A stretch of 64,000 nucleotides of DNA from Dichetophora obliterata (Eukaryota > Arthropoda > Insecta > Diptera > Sciomyzidae), in contig OY986437.1 of the NCBI GenBank assembly GCA_963920525.1, positions 96,225,175 to 96,289,174 of the forward strand, read 5' to 3'. Every line of letters begins with the position of its first letter. Position 1 is the first letter of the stretch. Under the pieces are notes generated by a model. It was not told where the DNA came from. It saw only the letters and a list, made by a program, of their open reading frames with translations, and made no database searches. Below are positions 1-11,291 of this stretch, piece after piece. The position numbers and the translations under genes were made by a program.

Positions 1-3000
1 TGATATAAATCATTTAAGTCTAAGTATTTAAGTCTAACTTTTGGCCAGCAGGCGTTCGTGTAAAACCATTTCAAAATTTTTCAAAAAACTTCAAGCACTC
101 GGCGGTAAAGAATCAGTGCACATAAGCAATTCTTTGCCGACCTTCTCAAAAAATGCTGCGTTATTGAGCTCTGCATATAAAAATATAGAAATCTACTACC
201 AAAATGCTGGTGGTCTACGTACTAAGTCAACAAAATTTGCACTTAATCTTGCGGACTGCTTACATGATGTCATTGCTTTAACTGAGACCTGGTTGCATCC
301 AAACATTTTTACCTCAGAACTTTTCGATGATCAATTTGAAGTTTTTCGGCGTGATCGCTGCTTACTTCCATCTGGATTGACCCGTGGTGGCGGTGTTCTA
401 ATTGCCGTCCGTGCGGGTTATCGTTGTCAGGAAGTAATTTTACAACACTTGTCTGAACACTTAGAGCAACTATGTGTACGAGTGGATTGTCCTGTTTCGA
501 GTTATGGTTCTAGTGTGTCCTCGTTTATAAGTATTTATGTATTTATATCGTATATTCCACCCTGCTCTAATTGTGAAATTTATTCGATGCACTTTAGTAA
601 TATACTTAATATTGTTGATCGCCTTAAAGATAACGAATACCTCGTAGTTTTAGGTGACTTTAACTTGGGTAATACAAATTGGTCTCAGTCTGATGAGCTA
701 ACAAGTATGATTCCGAATTCGAGCCTAAACTCGGAGATTGATTTTATTGATTCTATTTTATCGTTGGGTATAATTCAAATAAACTCAGTTAAAAATAATT
801 TGAATAATATATTGGATTTAGTTTTTTCCGATCCTGATCTTAATGCGGTTTGCGATGAAGCAGATTTCCTTTTGTCTAACAATAGTTTCCATCATAAAGC
901 GTTATTAATTAAATTGGATATTCTAACATTAGAGTTATCTGCTCTAGAAGAAGATACTTTTGTTTTTGATTTTCGAAAAGCTGATTACGTAGCAATTATT
1001 AACTACTTATCAAGTGTAGACTGGCATGCACATTTGGGTGACAATTTGTTACAAAATTACCAGTTATTTATTAATATCATAAATGAAACATTTATTAATT
1101 TTGTTCCTATAAAAAAAGTTAAGAAGAATTCTAAGCCGGAATGGTTTAGTAAAAATCTTTCCAGATTAAAAAATAGATTGAATAAGCTATTCAAAAAAAG
1201 TAAGGATGATATAGCTTTTCGTCAAAGTTACCATCAAGCGCGAAAAGAATACGAATCACTCAAGAAGCACCTTTACAGAAGGCATATACGTGGTCTTGAA
1301 TCTGATATAAAGTGCAACCCTAAAGCATTCTGGAATTTCTTGAATAAAAAATGAAATACCAAGGGTTTCCCTAAAAATATGTTTTTTAAAGAAAAAATAT
1401 CGAACAACTCGAAAGATGCTTGTAACCTGTTTGCCGTTTTTTTTCAATCAAATTTTGTCTTTGATAGAGATGATGGGGTTGGCAACTATCCGCTCTATTG
1501 CGGTGACCCCATCACTGATTTGGGATCTTTATCTCTCTCTGAAGAGGATGTTTTAAACGAAATGTTAGCTCTTGACATTAATAAAGGTATTGGTCCGGAT
1601 AATATCCCTCCAATATTTCTTAAGAAGTGTGCAAGTGTCTTAGTAACGCCACTTGCACTTATGTTTAATTTGTCCCTCATGAAGGGTCAGTTTTTAGAAG
1701 TCTGGAAGGAGTCTATTATAATTCCTATACATAAATCTGGTTCCCGACAGAATATAGCCAATTATCGTCCTATATCTAAACTACCGTTAATTCCAAAATT
1801 GTTTGAAGCAGTTGTAAAAAAACAAATTTAAACCTGCATAAGAAACTCAATATCCGAAAAACAGCATGGTTTTGTATCTGGAAAATCCACCTCGACAAAT
1901 CTTACTTTATTTTCTCATTTCATAAAAAATGAATTAGAATCAGGAAACCAAATTGACGTCATTTTCACAGTTTTCGCTAAAGCCTTTGATAGGGTGCAGC
2001 ATCATATACTGATAAAAAAGCTACGGCTGATGGGTTTTCATTCTTCATTATTATCTTGGATAGAGGACTACCTCACAGGTCGATGCCAGTCTGTCCGTAT
2101 TGGAAAAAGTTTTTCAAAGGATATTATGAACCTTTCAGGTGTACCACAAGGTAGTCATCTTGGACCACTCTTGTTCGTTTTATTTAGAAATGATCTCCCT
2201 AACTATATTCAGCACTCGGAATGTCTTATGCATGCAGATGATGTTAAAATATTTAAATCTGTACATTCACATACTGATCATTTGCTTCTGCAACGCGATT
2301 TAAATTATGTTCATAATTGGTGTTCGGTTAATAAACTACACTTAAATATTTCAAAATGCAACATAATGTCGTTTTATATGAAACTGACACCTTTCTTTTT
2401 TGATTACTCAATAACGATCAATGAACTCCAAAGAGTTGAGTCTAAATCTGATCTACTAGGTGTGTTATTTGATAAAAAAATTACGTTTACCAGCCACTAC
2501 GATACCATTATCAACAAGTCTAATGCAATGATTGGATTTATAAGGCGCAACACAAAAGAATTCAACGACCCATACACCCTTAAAACTTTATTTATCTCTT
2601 TAATAAGATCAATCTTAGAATATGGCTGTGTCATATGGGATCCATATTATGAATCACACAGTGCAAGACTTGAGAAAGTACAGAGACGTTTTACTCGTTT
2701 TGTAATTGGTAAACTAAACTGGGATTTTGTGCCAAATTATTCATCTAGATGTGCCCTTCTTGGCCTCAGCACGTTGGCCTCTAGGCGAAAGTATTTTCTA
2801 ATAATGTTTGCTCGCGATATTTTGATGAACCACATTGATTGTGCTCCTCTTCTTGCACTTTTTGGAATATATGCCCCCGAAAGGCATTTTAGACAAAGGA
2901 ATTTCTTTCATATTCCACACCATAGAACTAACTATGGCCGAAGTGATCCAATCTATAATATTAGCTCAGCGTTTAATTCTATATTTGCTCGAATAGATTT

Positions 3001-3160
3001 CACACAAAATAGAATAACGTTCAAACAAAATGTAATGAATATTGTGTAGGATAATTTTGATACTATTTGCTTAATTTATATATTATACAAATGCATGTAA
3101 ATCAATGACTGTTAAACATTTTTGTTGATAGAAAGTAAATAAATAAATAAATAAATAAAG
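1..3160 (+). mobile_element. Jockey-type non-LTR retrotransposon, decayed, 3' part with tail
   Basis: A LINE-type element lies on the plus strand. An apurinic endonuclease domain is followed by reverse transcriptase in one reading frame, then a short 3' UTR and a (TAAA)6 simple-repeat tail at 3136-3159. The simple-repeat tail and the EN-RT order fit the Jockey/I/CR1 assemblage of non-LTR retrotransposons; I cannot separate these clades by eye. The first base pairs of the window precede the endonuclease, so any ORF1 (gag-like) and the 5' end lie outside the window or are lost. The element is a non-autonomous relic. Confidence 0.9.
41..3049 (+). pseudogene. LINE endonuclease-reverse transcriptase polyprotein, inactivated
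   Basis: One reading frame runs from 41 to the stop at 3047-3049, broken only by TGA at 1352-1354 and TAA at 1829-1831. The endonuclease has the usual landmarks: QNAGGLRTK, LTETWLH and LGDFNLGNTNW. The RT follows with NYRPISKLPLIPKLFE, QHGFVSGKSTSTNL, SGVPQGSHLGPLLF and a thumb/C-terminal region of the Jockey type. Two RT active-site positions are altered: the motif A aspartate is valine (codon 1970-1972) and the YADD tyrosine is histidine (2231-2233). The INDLP motif reads RNDLP. Stops plus catalytic changes mean the copy cannot make active RT. The frame is bounded upstream by a stop at 35-37, and the initiator is uncertain because the first candidate codon is TTG. Confidence 0.9.
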
Positions 3161-4172
3161 TATTTGAGATTGACTTAGTGTTTTTTGTTAAGTACTTGTA
3201 AAAGGTATCGGTCATTCATAAAATAATAATAATAAGAAATAATATTAAAACGAAGCACACAATAAATATATGTATGTAGAATGTATGATATAATTTTTTA
3301 AATTTATTTTTGTATCACAGATCATGATAAAAAAGCTTAAAATAAATTTTCTTACGAGGGAAGTATTTCATAGATTTTTAATTCAATTTTAACAAAAAAT
3401 ACAAAAAGATTTTCACACCGGTAGAAATAACTTCATTATTTATAAGATGAATCGTCCTCCTTTAAGGAGTACAGTCCTTTTTTTTTTGTAGGTTTTGTCA
3501 TCCTCCAAATGTGTCCTCTTACCTGTCCTCCTTTTCGATATTTAAAAACTAATTTTTTTTTTATTCCTTAAATTTCACAACTTTTTTGACAACAAATGCA
3601 CATTTTAGTAGCGTTTTTTTCACACTTTTTGCTCTTTAAAGTGCCCTTAAAAACCAGACAATAATACCTGAATTTCAATTCAAGATCCAATAAATTTTAT
3701 CGTCTTTAAAATAAAACAAAATCCAGTTTAAAAACATGATTTTTCAGAAAAAACGTTTTCAGATTTGACTAACGATTTTTTTGAGTTCATTTAAGAACAT
3801 ATGGGTTCTTACTTTTTATGCAATCGTTATAGACCAATCCACTTTGGAAATATATTCTACACATCAAAAGCTCTCAAAAAATTAAAAAAACATTAAGGAG
3901 TTAGGTCGAGTTTCATGAGAACCTGCCCTTAATTAAAACAAAGTGAAAATAAACATTTTGAAATTGATAAGAGATGGGTTGATATATTTAACCATTTCAA
4001 AAATGAACACATTCCATAAGAAAATTTAGTTATTTTTGTTGAATTTACGTTGTGCTGCCCTGGAACTAATGCAGCGGTTAAAAGAGTATTTCAGTTGGCA
4101 ATAGGGGTATTCATGATTCAGTGCTCTTGTCTGTTTAGTTGAGGACTTGTGCATTTCACAAAAACAATTATC
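3161..4172. other. AT-rich spacer, no gene seen
   Basis: No long open frame, inverted repeat or recognised element boundary. Short homopolymer runs only, including a T-rich block at 3478-3488. It could be host intergenic DNA or old repeat debris. Confidence 0.5.
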
Positions 4173-4176
4173 ACGT

Positions 4177-4521
4177 AAACCCAGAAAAAAACCTAATTTT
4201 AACTAAATTTCGGGTAAAAATTTTTCAACATGAATCGTCAGGTTAAGATTACCACGTGCAATTCAGGTCAATTTAACCTGTTTTTATTGTTAAATGAAAC
4301 TGACAAATCTAGTTATCTTAACCAAATGTTAACCAGTATTTGTGGTTAAATCGAATTAAATCAGGTTTGTTTAACTAAATGCTAGGTTCAAATGTTTTTA
4401 CCTCAATCACCTACATAACAGGAATTTTTCTAACAGGTTAATACTATGTGGCTGACTCTCCTAACTAAATACGTCAGGTAAAAGTAACCTCAATCAGGTA
4501 AGAGTATTTTTCCCTGAGTGT
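4177..4521. mobile_element. MITE, 345 bp, imperfect TIRs, 4-bp ACGT flanks
   Basis: The left end reads AAACCCAGAAAAAAA; the right end, reverse-complemented, reads ACACTCAGGGAAAAA. These match at 11 of 15 positions. The flanking tetranucleotide ACGT occurs at 4173-4176 and 4522-4525, compatible with a target-site duplication. The interior has many short copies of the motif (A/T)CAGGTTAA or its complement (for example 4247, 4263, 4490), giving repeated subterminal sites. It has no coding capacity. The superfamily is not assigned; ACGT could also be chance. Confidence 0.55.
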
Positions 4522-4636
4522 ACGTAAGGAATATGCACAAGTGCTTTTCTGCTGAAGCCTAAAACTTGAGAAATTGAGCAGTTATGCACTTGCGAACATT
4601 GACAATTTTGACAGCTTTAAAAAAGTGATATGCTCA

Positions 4637-5977
4637 TTAGGGTGTATCAAAAAATTTAGATTGTATTCAAAGAGGTCTCTAAAGTTGCATAGGGTGGTCA
4701 AGATCTCCCAAATAAAATTTTAAATTTTAAAATTTAGTAAAAAATCACGATCTCAAAATGCTTTGATTTTTGTAAGAAAAACTACATATGTATTAAAGCA
4801 AAAGTAAATATAAACTTTAACTAACACAATTTTGACAAACACGATGACTCTCTTTATTTAATTTGCATATTTTTTCCATATGCATTTTCTGGTTTTTGAC
4901 AAATTTTTACTTGAATGTAATTTTTTAACTTTTTCAAAAAAATAATATAAGGTTTTATATCTCGCGCACTAGAAGTGGTACCGAAGATAATTTCCTTAAT
5001 TTAGATTCTTCATATATTTCTGAACAACACCCTGTCCAAAAGAATCAATTAATAAAACCAGGTTAAGACCACGATTTTTTTACTATTTCGATTTTTTAAA
5101 AAAATTTTCCGTTCTAGCATGAATTTTATTATTTCGTTAAAACACCTCAACTCAGCATTCCCAAAAATATTATACTAAGATTTTGAGTTTCTGAGTTTGC
5201 CATTCGATAGGACTCAATTGTCTTAGCAACTGTCGTTTTAAAGTGTTTTAATGAAATAATTACCATAGAGGAGATATGAACAAAATTGTTACATTTCATG
5301 CTTGAAGTAATTTTTTTAAATATCAAAATAGGAAAAAAAATCATTTTCTTTTCCTGCTGATTTAAAAAAGATATTTTTAGAAAGGTTTTCGTTCAAAACT
5401 ATTTGCAAAATCGGAATTGAGAAAATTATCTTCGGTACCATTTCTGGTGCCCGAGATATAAAGCCTTATATTAATTTTTTGAAAAAGTTAAAAAATTGTA
5501 TTCAAGTATACATTTCTCCAAAACAGGAAAATTTATGTGCGAAAAATATGCAAATTATGAATTCGCCAAATTTAAGGAAAACATCGACACTGTAGTCAAT
5601 ATCACCAAAGTTTAGACAATCATAAAACAATTAAAACTTCTGTGCTATCTGTAGTGTACCTTTAGATTCGAATATCCATCACACAGGACCTTGTAGGTAA
5701 AAATCGAGAATGTCATCGTGTTTGTTAAAATATTGTTAGTTAAAGTTTATATTTACTTTTGCTTTAATACATATGTAGTTTTTCTTACAAAAATCGAAGC
5801 ATTTTGAGATCGTAATTTTTTACTGTTTTTCTCAAAAAACAAATTTGTCCTTGCGGGAGAGAAAGGAATCCTTATTTTTTTCTAAATTTTTTTTGGGAGA
5901 TCCTGACCACCCAATGCAATTTTTGAGACTTCTTAGAATATGAAATTAGAAAAAAATTGTAATTTGACACGCCCTAA
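4637..5977. mobile_element. Foldback element, 1.34-kb near-complete palindrome
   Basis: The left and right halves are inverted copies of each other over almost their whole length. Matching blocks include 4637-4665 with 5955-5977, 4735-4850 with 5705-5830, 4955-5000 with 5425-5470, and an inner pair near 5120-5155 and 5238-5270. The ends read TTAGGGTGTATCAAA and, reverse-complemented from the right, TTAGGGCGTGTCAAA. Open frames inside are shadows of the palindrome. It fits a foldback or long-TIR non-autonomous DNA transposon. The target duplication is ambiguous (AT, TA or TTA) because the ends are themselves palindromic. Confidence 0.8.
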
Positions 5978-6794
5978 TGCCCATATTACACAATCTTTGT
6001 TTGCTCGGCGTGCAGTGAACACTTTTATTCTCTTTTCTCAACTTTCACGCTATTAAGTCCAACGCCGTATATTAGGGGGATTCAGAGGGTTCAGAGGGTT
6101 CAAATCCCCTCCCCCCTTAGCAATCCAGAATATTTTTATATATCGAATAAAAGCACATATATTCCAAATTATTTCGTTTTGCCAGGATACGAAAATAGTT
6201 TTAACATTTCATGTGAGTAGTTTGGTTAGATATTAAGTTAAATATAATACATTATTAATATTTTACTTTATTTTTTGCCTTTGTATTGTTGCAAACGTGC
6301 TAGCATTTGCATTTGCAGAATGTGTATAAATTGAACAAAATTATTCTAAGCCACGCTGTAAAATTAAAATGATAATGAGCATTGCTACCTTGTTCTTTAA
6401 GTTATTAAGTTTTTTTTTTAAACTTGATTTTTTTGATTGATTATTGTTGTGCAACTATTCAAAAATATTTAAAAGAAAGTAAAAATCAATCCCGTCTATG
6501 AAGAAGATTCTATGGCGTTTAGAACCGGTGCGCAAGAACACCTTTAACTGTTTTCTCGAAACATACTTTTTCAAAAAGGGCCACACTCCTCGCAAGCAAA
6601 CTAATCGACTGACTTTAATATTTTTTTAATTATTTATAATATAAAATTACACAAAATTAGCGTCTTTGGAAAATTGTCTAGTTTTTAAACGCAACAATAT
6701 GGTACAAAAAAATTGTTAATTTTTTGATTTTTTTTCACGCTTCATAATTTTCCTAATTTTCCATATTTCCATTTCATTTTAGTAAATATTGTGT
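5978..6794. other. AT-rich spacer
   Basis: No gene seen. A G-rich/C-rich inverted motif lies at 6076-6118 (GGGGGATT ... CCCCTCCCCCC). It resembles similar purine/pyrimidine hairpins near 26870-26900 and 42420-42450, suggesting debris of a common dispersed repeat. Confidence 0.4.
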
Positions 6795-6802
6795 ATTTTA
6801 GG

Positions 6803-7687
6803 CAAGGTTGCCAGTCCAAATTCAGAACAATTCTCACGAAAATTACCTTTTTCCCACAGTAACATAAATTAAATACCACCAAAATTCCAATGGTTAAGAT
6901 AAACAAAAAAATTCCCACCGCACTTAAAAAATACCAAAAAGAATTCCACGATCATTAAAAATTACCACGAAAGTACCACTCATTTAAAAAATACCACAAT
7001 ATGCACAAAAAAATTTAAAAAAAAAATAGAAATACCAAAAAGAAATAATAATGGTATTCAATGAACGGCGTATATGTGACGTTAATAGCTTAAGAGCGAT
7101 ATATTAACTGAAGCGTATTTTGCAACAACAAAAACGTAAGAGATTTTACATACACAGCTCACGACTGAAAAGATAATTGAAAACCAATGGATTCGATAAG
7201 TGGACTTGGAAATATTTTTTAATATTATTTTGGTAGAAATTATGTTTTTTTATTTTTGGCATTTTAACATAATTTTTGTTAGCTTTACGCTTGCAAAAAA
7301 ATTAAAAATTCTGGATAATATTGCCATGTGTCAAAAAATGTCTACTTAGTTTTCATAATGGCAAATTGTTCTTAAAACAAATATGCAATTTAATGGTTTT
7401 TACTGAGGGTTAGTTTGAGAAAATGTACAGCGTAAACTTATAGCTTATATACGTCGTTCATCGAATACCATTTTTAAATTCTTGCTTAATAAAATAGAAA
7501 TATAAATTTTTAAGAAAGAAATTCCCGAATTTGCATGGAATTAAAAAATACCGCGTTGAATTCCCACGACAATTAAAAAATACCACGCTGGATGAAATAA
7601 TACCATGGCAGTCCCAAAAAAAAACATTCCCAAGACCAACTAAAAATTACTACGAATGGGATTTTTCCCACATTACTGGCAACCTTG
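6803..7687. mobile_element. hAT-like non-autonomous transposon with 8-bp TSD
   Basis: Perfect 13-bp terminal inverted repeats, CAAGGTTGCCAGT at 6803-6815 and its complement at 7675-7687, are flanked by a perfect 8-bp direct duplication ATTTTAGG (6795-6802 and 7688-7695). Eight-bp duplications with short TIRs are diagnostic of hAT-type transposition. The interior consists of degenerate repeats of an AATTAAAAAATACCACG-like motif and has no transposase. A second MITE is inserted within it at 7053-7469. The open frame around 7531-7758 is a by-product of these repeats. Confidence 0.85.
7053..7469. mobile_element. MITE nested inside the hAT-like element
   Basis: Terminal inverted repeats GGTATTCAATGAACGGCGTA (left) and, from the right, GGTATTCGATGAACGACGTA. 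Both sides are flanked by the dinucleotide AT (7051-7052 and 7470-7471). The surrounding TACCAC-type repeats of the host element continue on both sides. No coding capacity. Confidence 0.75.
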
Positions 7688-7695
7688 ATTTTAGG

Positions 7696-8608
7696 GTCTA
7701 CTTTCGAATGCATTCTTGTTTTTTTTTTCAGACGATCTGCAGCCGAGCTATGATGTGACCCGATTTTAACCTTTTTTAAAGCACACCAACTTCAGCGCCA
7801 TCATTACCCATATAAAAAAACTACATATTACAAGAAAAAACCATTTTTTTTATTTAAGCTGTTGATGTAGAATTAACATGGAAGTAAAATTTTTGTCCAT
7901 GCAATATACTTTTTTAGAAAACATCTTCTAGAAAATGCCTTAATTGCAATCGCTTTTGCCTAAAACCTCCCTTAAGGGAAGTGTAAGGGTTTCAGCGTAA
8001 AAAAACCATTTTATTTTTTGCGAATTGTTTGTAGAAATATGGATAAATTGAAACATATTGTTCATTAAAAGGTACCAGTTTAACAGCATTATGCTATTAT
8101 TTTATGAAAAAAAAAATCGACAAACAACCCTGTGAAAAAGCTTTTCCAAGAACGATATGCGATATTTACTGTATCTCAGCTGAAAATTATCTGAAATCAA
8201 AGAACATTAAAATTTAGTCGAAGTATCGTCAAATCCAACCTTTAACGTTCTCTGATTATGATTTATTTAATTTTTTTATTTTTGGTGAACATTTGAAGTA
8301 AAAATTACTATTTTTCACGAAAAATTCTTTCATTTTGTAAGTGGAAAACCCCCTTAATCTTAAATAAAATACTAAAACTTATCGTTGGGGGGAGGTATTT
8401 TATATGTAGAAAGTGTGTACCATGTTTGAAGTGAATAAGCAATGTAGTTTTGAAATAGCTGTGAACACGGACTTTTAAAAAGTGGTTCTGAGAAAAACGA
8501 GTTTAAAATTTTCGCTGTCGGAACAACATTGTTAGAGAGGGAACTAACTAACTTGTCATTAACTTTGAGAGTTTTGCTCTGATTGACTTTAAATTGTATC
8601 ATAATCTA
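7696..8608. other. AT-rich spacer
   Basis: No gene, inverted repeat or tandem array recognised between the hAT-like element and the Helitron. Confidence 0.4.
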
Positions 8609-8709
8609 TCTATATATATAAAAATGGATGTATGTATGTGGGTATGTGGGTATGTGGCTATATCACGTATAGACTCCAAAACCGCTGAACCGATCTTTAT
8701 TAAATTTTC

Positions 8710-10260
8710 AGGGAAACTGAAGCCACATCTTGAGAGTGTTCCTATGAGGTTTGGTAATGATTGGACGAGGGAGCGTGGTAACTCCCATACAAGTCAAATT
8801 TGCGCTATCGATCACAAACCAAAAAAAGGATATATATCAGACGGTTTCAATCGTAAAAAACGTAGATTTGGTAATTTTGTTCAGATGGTTACTGTCGGTA
8901 ACTGTACAAAACATGGGCATGGTCGTAATATATATACGCCCACTTTTTCGAAATTATGGCAATTCCGGAGTTCTACACATTTTTACAGTGAACCTTGCTG
9001 TGTAGGTGCTCCAAGAGGCGAACACTATATATAAATGTTTTACCGCCCACAAATCAATATCTATATACAAAAAAAGCAAACCGATGTGTATCTGGCTGTG
9101 TGATGTCTATAGACTCCAAAACTACTAAACCGATTGACCTGAAATTTTGGCAGATGGTTGAGGAAAAAAATTTGCCAAACCCCCCTTTTACCGCCCCCAA
9201 ATCAATAAAAATGTTATATTTCAGTCGGTTTGGGTCGTATAAGGCTAAAACTTTGTAATTTAGTATGTACGTTTACAGCCGATAACTGTACCAAAAATGG
9301 GTTTCCACGCCCCCTTTTACCGCCCACAAATAAATAAAAATGGTTTATTTCAGACGGTTTTGGTCGTATAAGACTTTAATTTGGTACTTTGGTTTGTGTA
9401 GTTACTGGCAGTAACTGTACGAAAAATTGGTTTCCACGCCCACTTTTTGCGCCCACAAATCAGTGAAAATACTATATTTCAAGAGACTAACATGTGATAC
9501 CTAAGTTAGTATGGTTACTTTCGGCAACTGAACTAAAAAGGGGCGTCATCGCTATATAGCCGCCACACCCACTTTTTGAGAAATCATTAAAATTGACTAC
9601 CGGGTCGATTGAGCTAAAATGTTGGCTTATTTTATATGGTTACTGTCAGCAACTGTACTAAAAATTGGTTTCAACGCCACCCTTTTACCGCCAACAAACC
9701 AATGAAAACGTTTTATTTCAACGGTTTGGGTCTTATTAGACAAAAATTTTGTAATTCAGTTCATATTATTACTCTCGGGGTGTGCACTAGAAATAGGCCT
9801 GTCCCACTTTAGTTAACTCACTTTTCTTGGAGTTAGCATCGAGTGAAGTAAAGTGCGCCAGGCTTAACCTAAATTGAGCTGAAATTTGGGCAGTCGATTT
9901 GTTTCGATTACGAGATGGCTCAAAGGAAATATTTCGCCGCACCCCTTTTTACCGCTTGCAAAACAACAAAAATGCTATATTTTGCACGGTTTTGATCGTA
10001 TTAGTCTAAAATTTGGTTATTTAGTGCATATGGCTATTTTCAGCGGCTGTACTGAAAATGGTGAATATATTTGGCATTTATTGACATTTTCGTATATCGC
10101 AGTAAGGCGGTCTGTGGCAGAGCAACGTCTGCCAAGGAAAGTGAGTGTTCCTGTGAGGTTTGGTAACGTTTGGACGAGGGAGCGTGGCACCTCCCATACA
10201 AGAAAAATTTGCGCTATAGACCACAAACCAAATAAAGGATGTATATCAGACGGTTTCGAT
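8710..10260 (+). repeat. Segmental duplication inside Helitron 1
   Basis: The segment around 8735-8860 (GTTCCTATGAGGTTTGGTAA ... ATATCAGACGGTTTC) recurs at about 10148-10258 with few differences. The Helitron therefore grew by internal duplication or head-to-tail recombination of two relatives. Confidence 0.7.
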
Positions 10261-10599
10261 CATAAAAAACTATGAATTAGTAATTTGGTTGAGATGGTTA
10301 CTGTCATTAACTGTACAAAAAATGGGCGTGGTAGCAATATTTTTCGATCGGTGGTCGGTTTTGGTCGCATTAAATTAAAATTTGGTAAATAAGTTCGTAT
10401 GATAACTGTCATTAACTTTAATGAAAACCGGCGTGGTCAAACTTCATCTACGCCTACTTTTAAAAAAAATATCAAAATACTTCGAAACTATTGGTCCGAT
10501 TGAGCTCAAATTTTTTAAGTGGCTTTGCTTTGAGTACGAGATGGTTTAAGAAGAAATGCCACACCCCCTTTTACCTCCCACAAATATATACAAAATATA

Positions 10600-11265
10600 T
10601 ATCATCGAATAGCTTTAAAGTTATGGGTCGCACAGCTTATAAATTCGGTATTCGACCACAATTTAGACGAACCGTTTTATGGGAGTTGGAAAAGGGGAGG
10701 GGCAGCTCCGATACAACCCAAATTTGCGATATCGAATAGCTTTGAAGTTATAGGCCGCACAGCTTTGGAATTCAGTTTTTGACCGCAATTTACACATGCA
10801 GTTTCAATGATTTTATTTTATGGGCGTTGGACAGGGAGGCGTGACATCTCTCTTATAACCCAAATTTGCGATATCGAATTGCTTTGAAGTTATAGGTTGA
10901 CAGCTTAAGAATTCGGTATTCGACCTAAATTTGTACATGTAATTTCATTACTTACATGTTATGGGCGTAGGGCAAAGGGGAGTGGCACTCATACAACCCC
11001 AATTTGTGCTTTCGAATAGTAATGGAGTTATATGTCACACAGTTTTGGAATTCGGTATACGACCTCCATGTACACATGCAGTTTAATTGATTACATTCTA
11101 TAAGCGGTGATCAAGAGGGCGTGGCACTTCCTATACAACCCAAATTTGTTTTATCGAATAGCTTTGTGGATATAGGTCGCACAGACTCTGAATTTAGTAT
11201 TCGACCTCAATTTAGACATGCTGTTTAACTGATAACATTTTATTGGCGTTTGACAAGGGAGAGTG
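10600..11265 (+). repeat. Degenerate tandem repeats, about 120-130 bp unit, in Helitron 1
   Basis: Successive units each carry the order: TTATAGGTCGCACAGC-like, ATTCGGTATTCGACC, TTTACACATGCAGTTTCA-like, ATTTTATGGGCG, GTGGCA, ATACAACCCAAATTTG, then CGAATAGCTTTG. Five or so units are visible. The same unit array makes up most of Helitron 2. Confidence 0.8.
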
Positions 11266-11291
11266 GCAGCAACGCGCCGGGTTTCAGCTAG

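Larger units (their letters stand above)
8609..11291 (+). mobile_element. Helitron, non-autonomous, copy 1
   Basis: The element begins TCTATATATATAAAAATGG at 8609 and ends CAGCTAG at 11291. It is inserted between A (8608) and T (11292), as expected for rolling-circle Helitrons (5' TC, 3' CTRR, AT target, no TSD or TIR). Just before the end is a short GGC...GCC hairpin around CAGCAACGC. The interior has no Rep/helicase gene. It is built of two repeat families: units containing GTTACTGTC(G)GTAACTGTAC (about 8880-10460) and units of roughly 120-130 bp with GCGATATCGAATAGCTTTGAAG (about 10560-11260). A second copy sits at 24491-25708. Open frames inside (8594-10739) are not genes. Confidence 0.85.

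Noticed and set aside
8594..10739. Several plus-strand frames of 70-146 codons
   Set aside because: They lie inside the Helitron repeats, overlap each other and contain no Rep or helicase motif.
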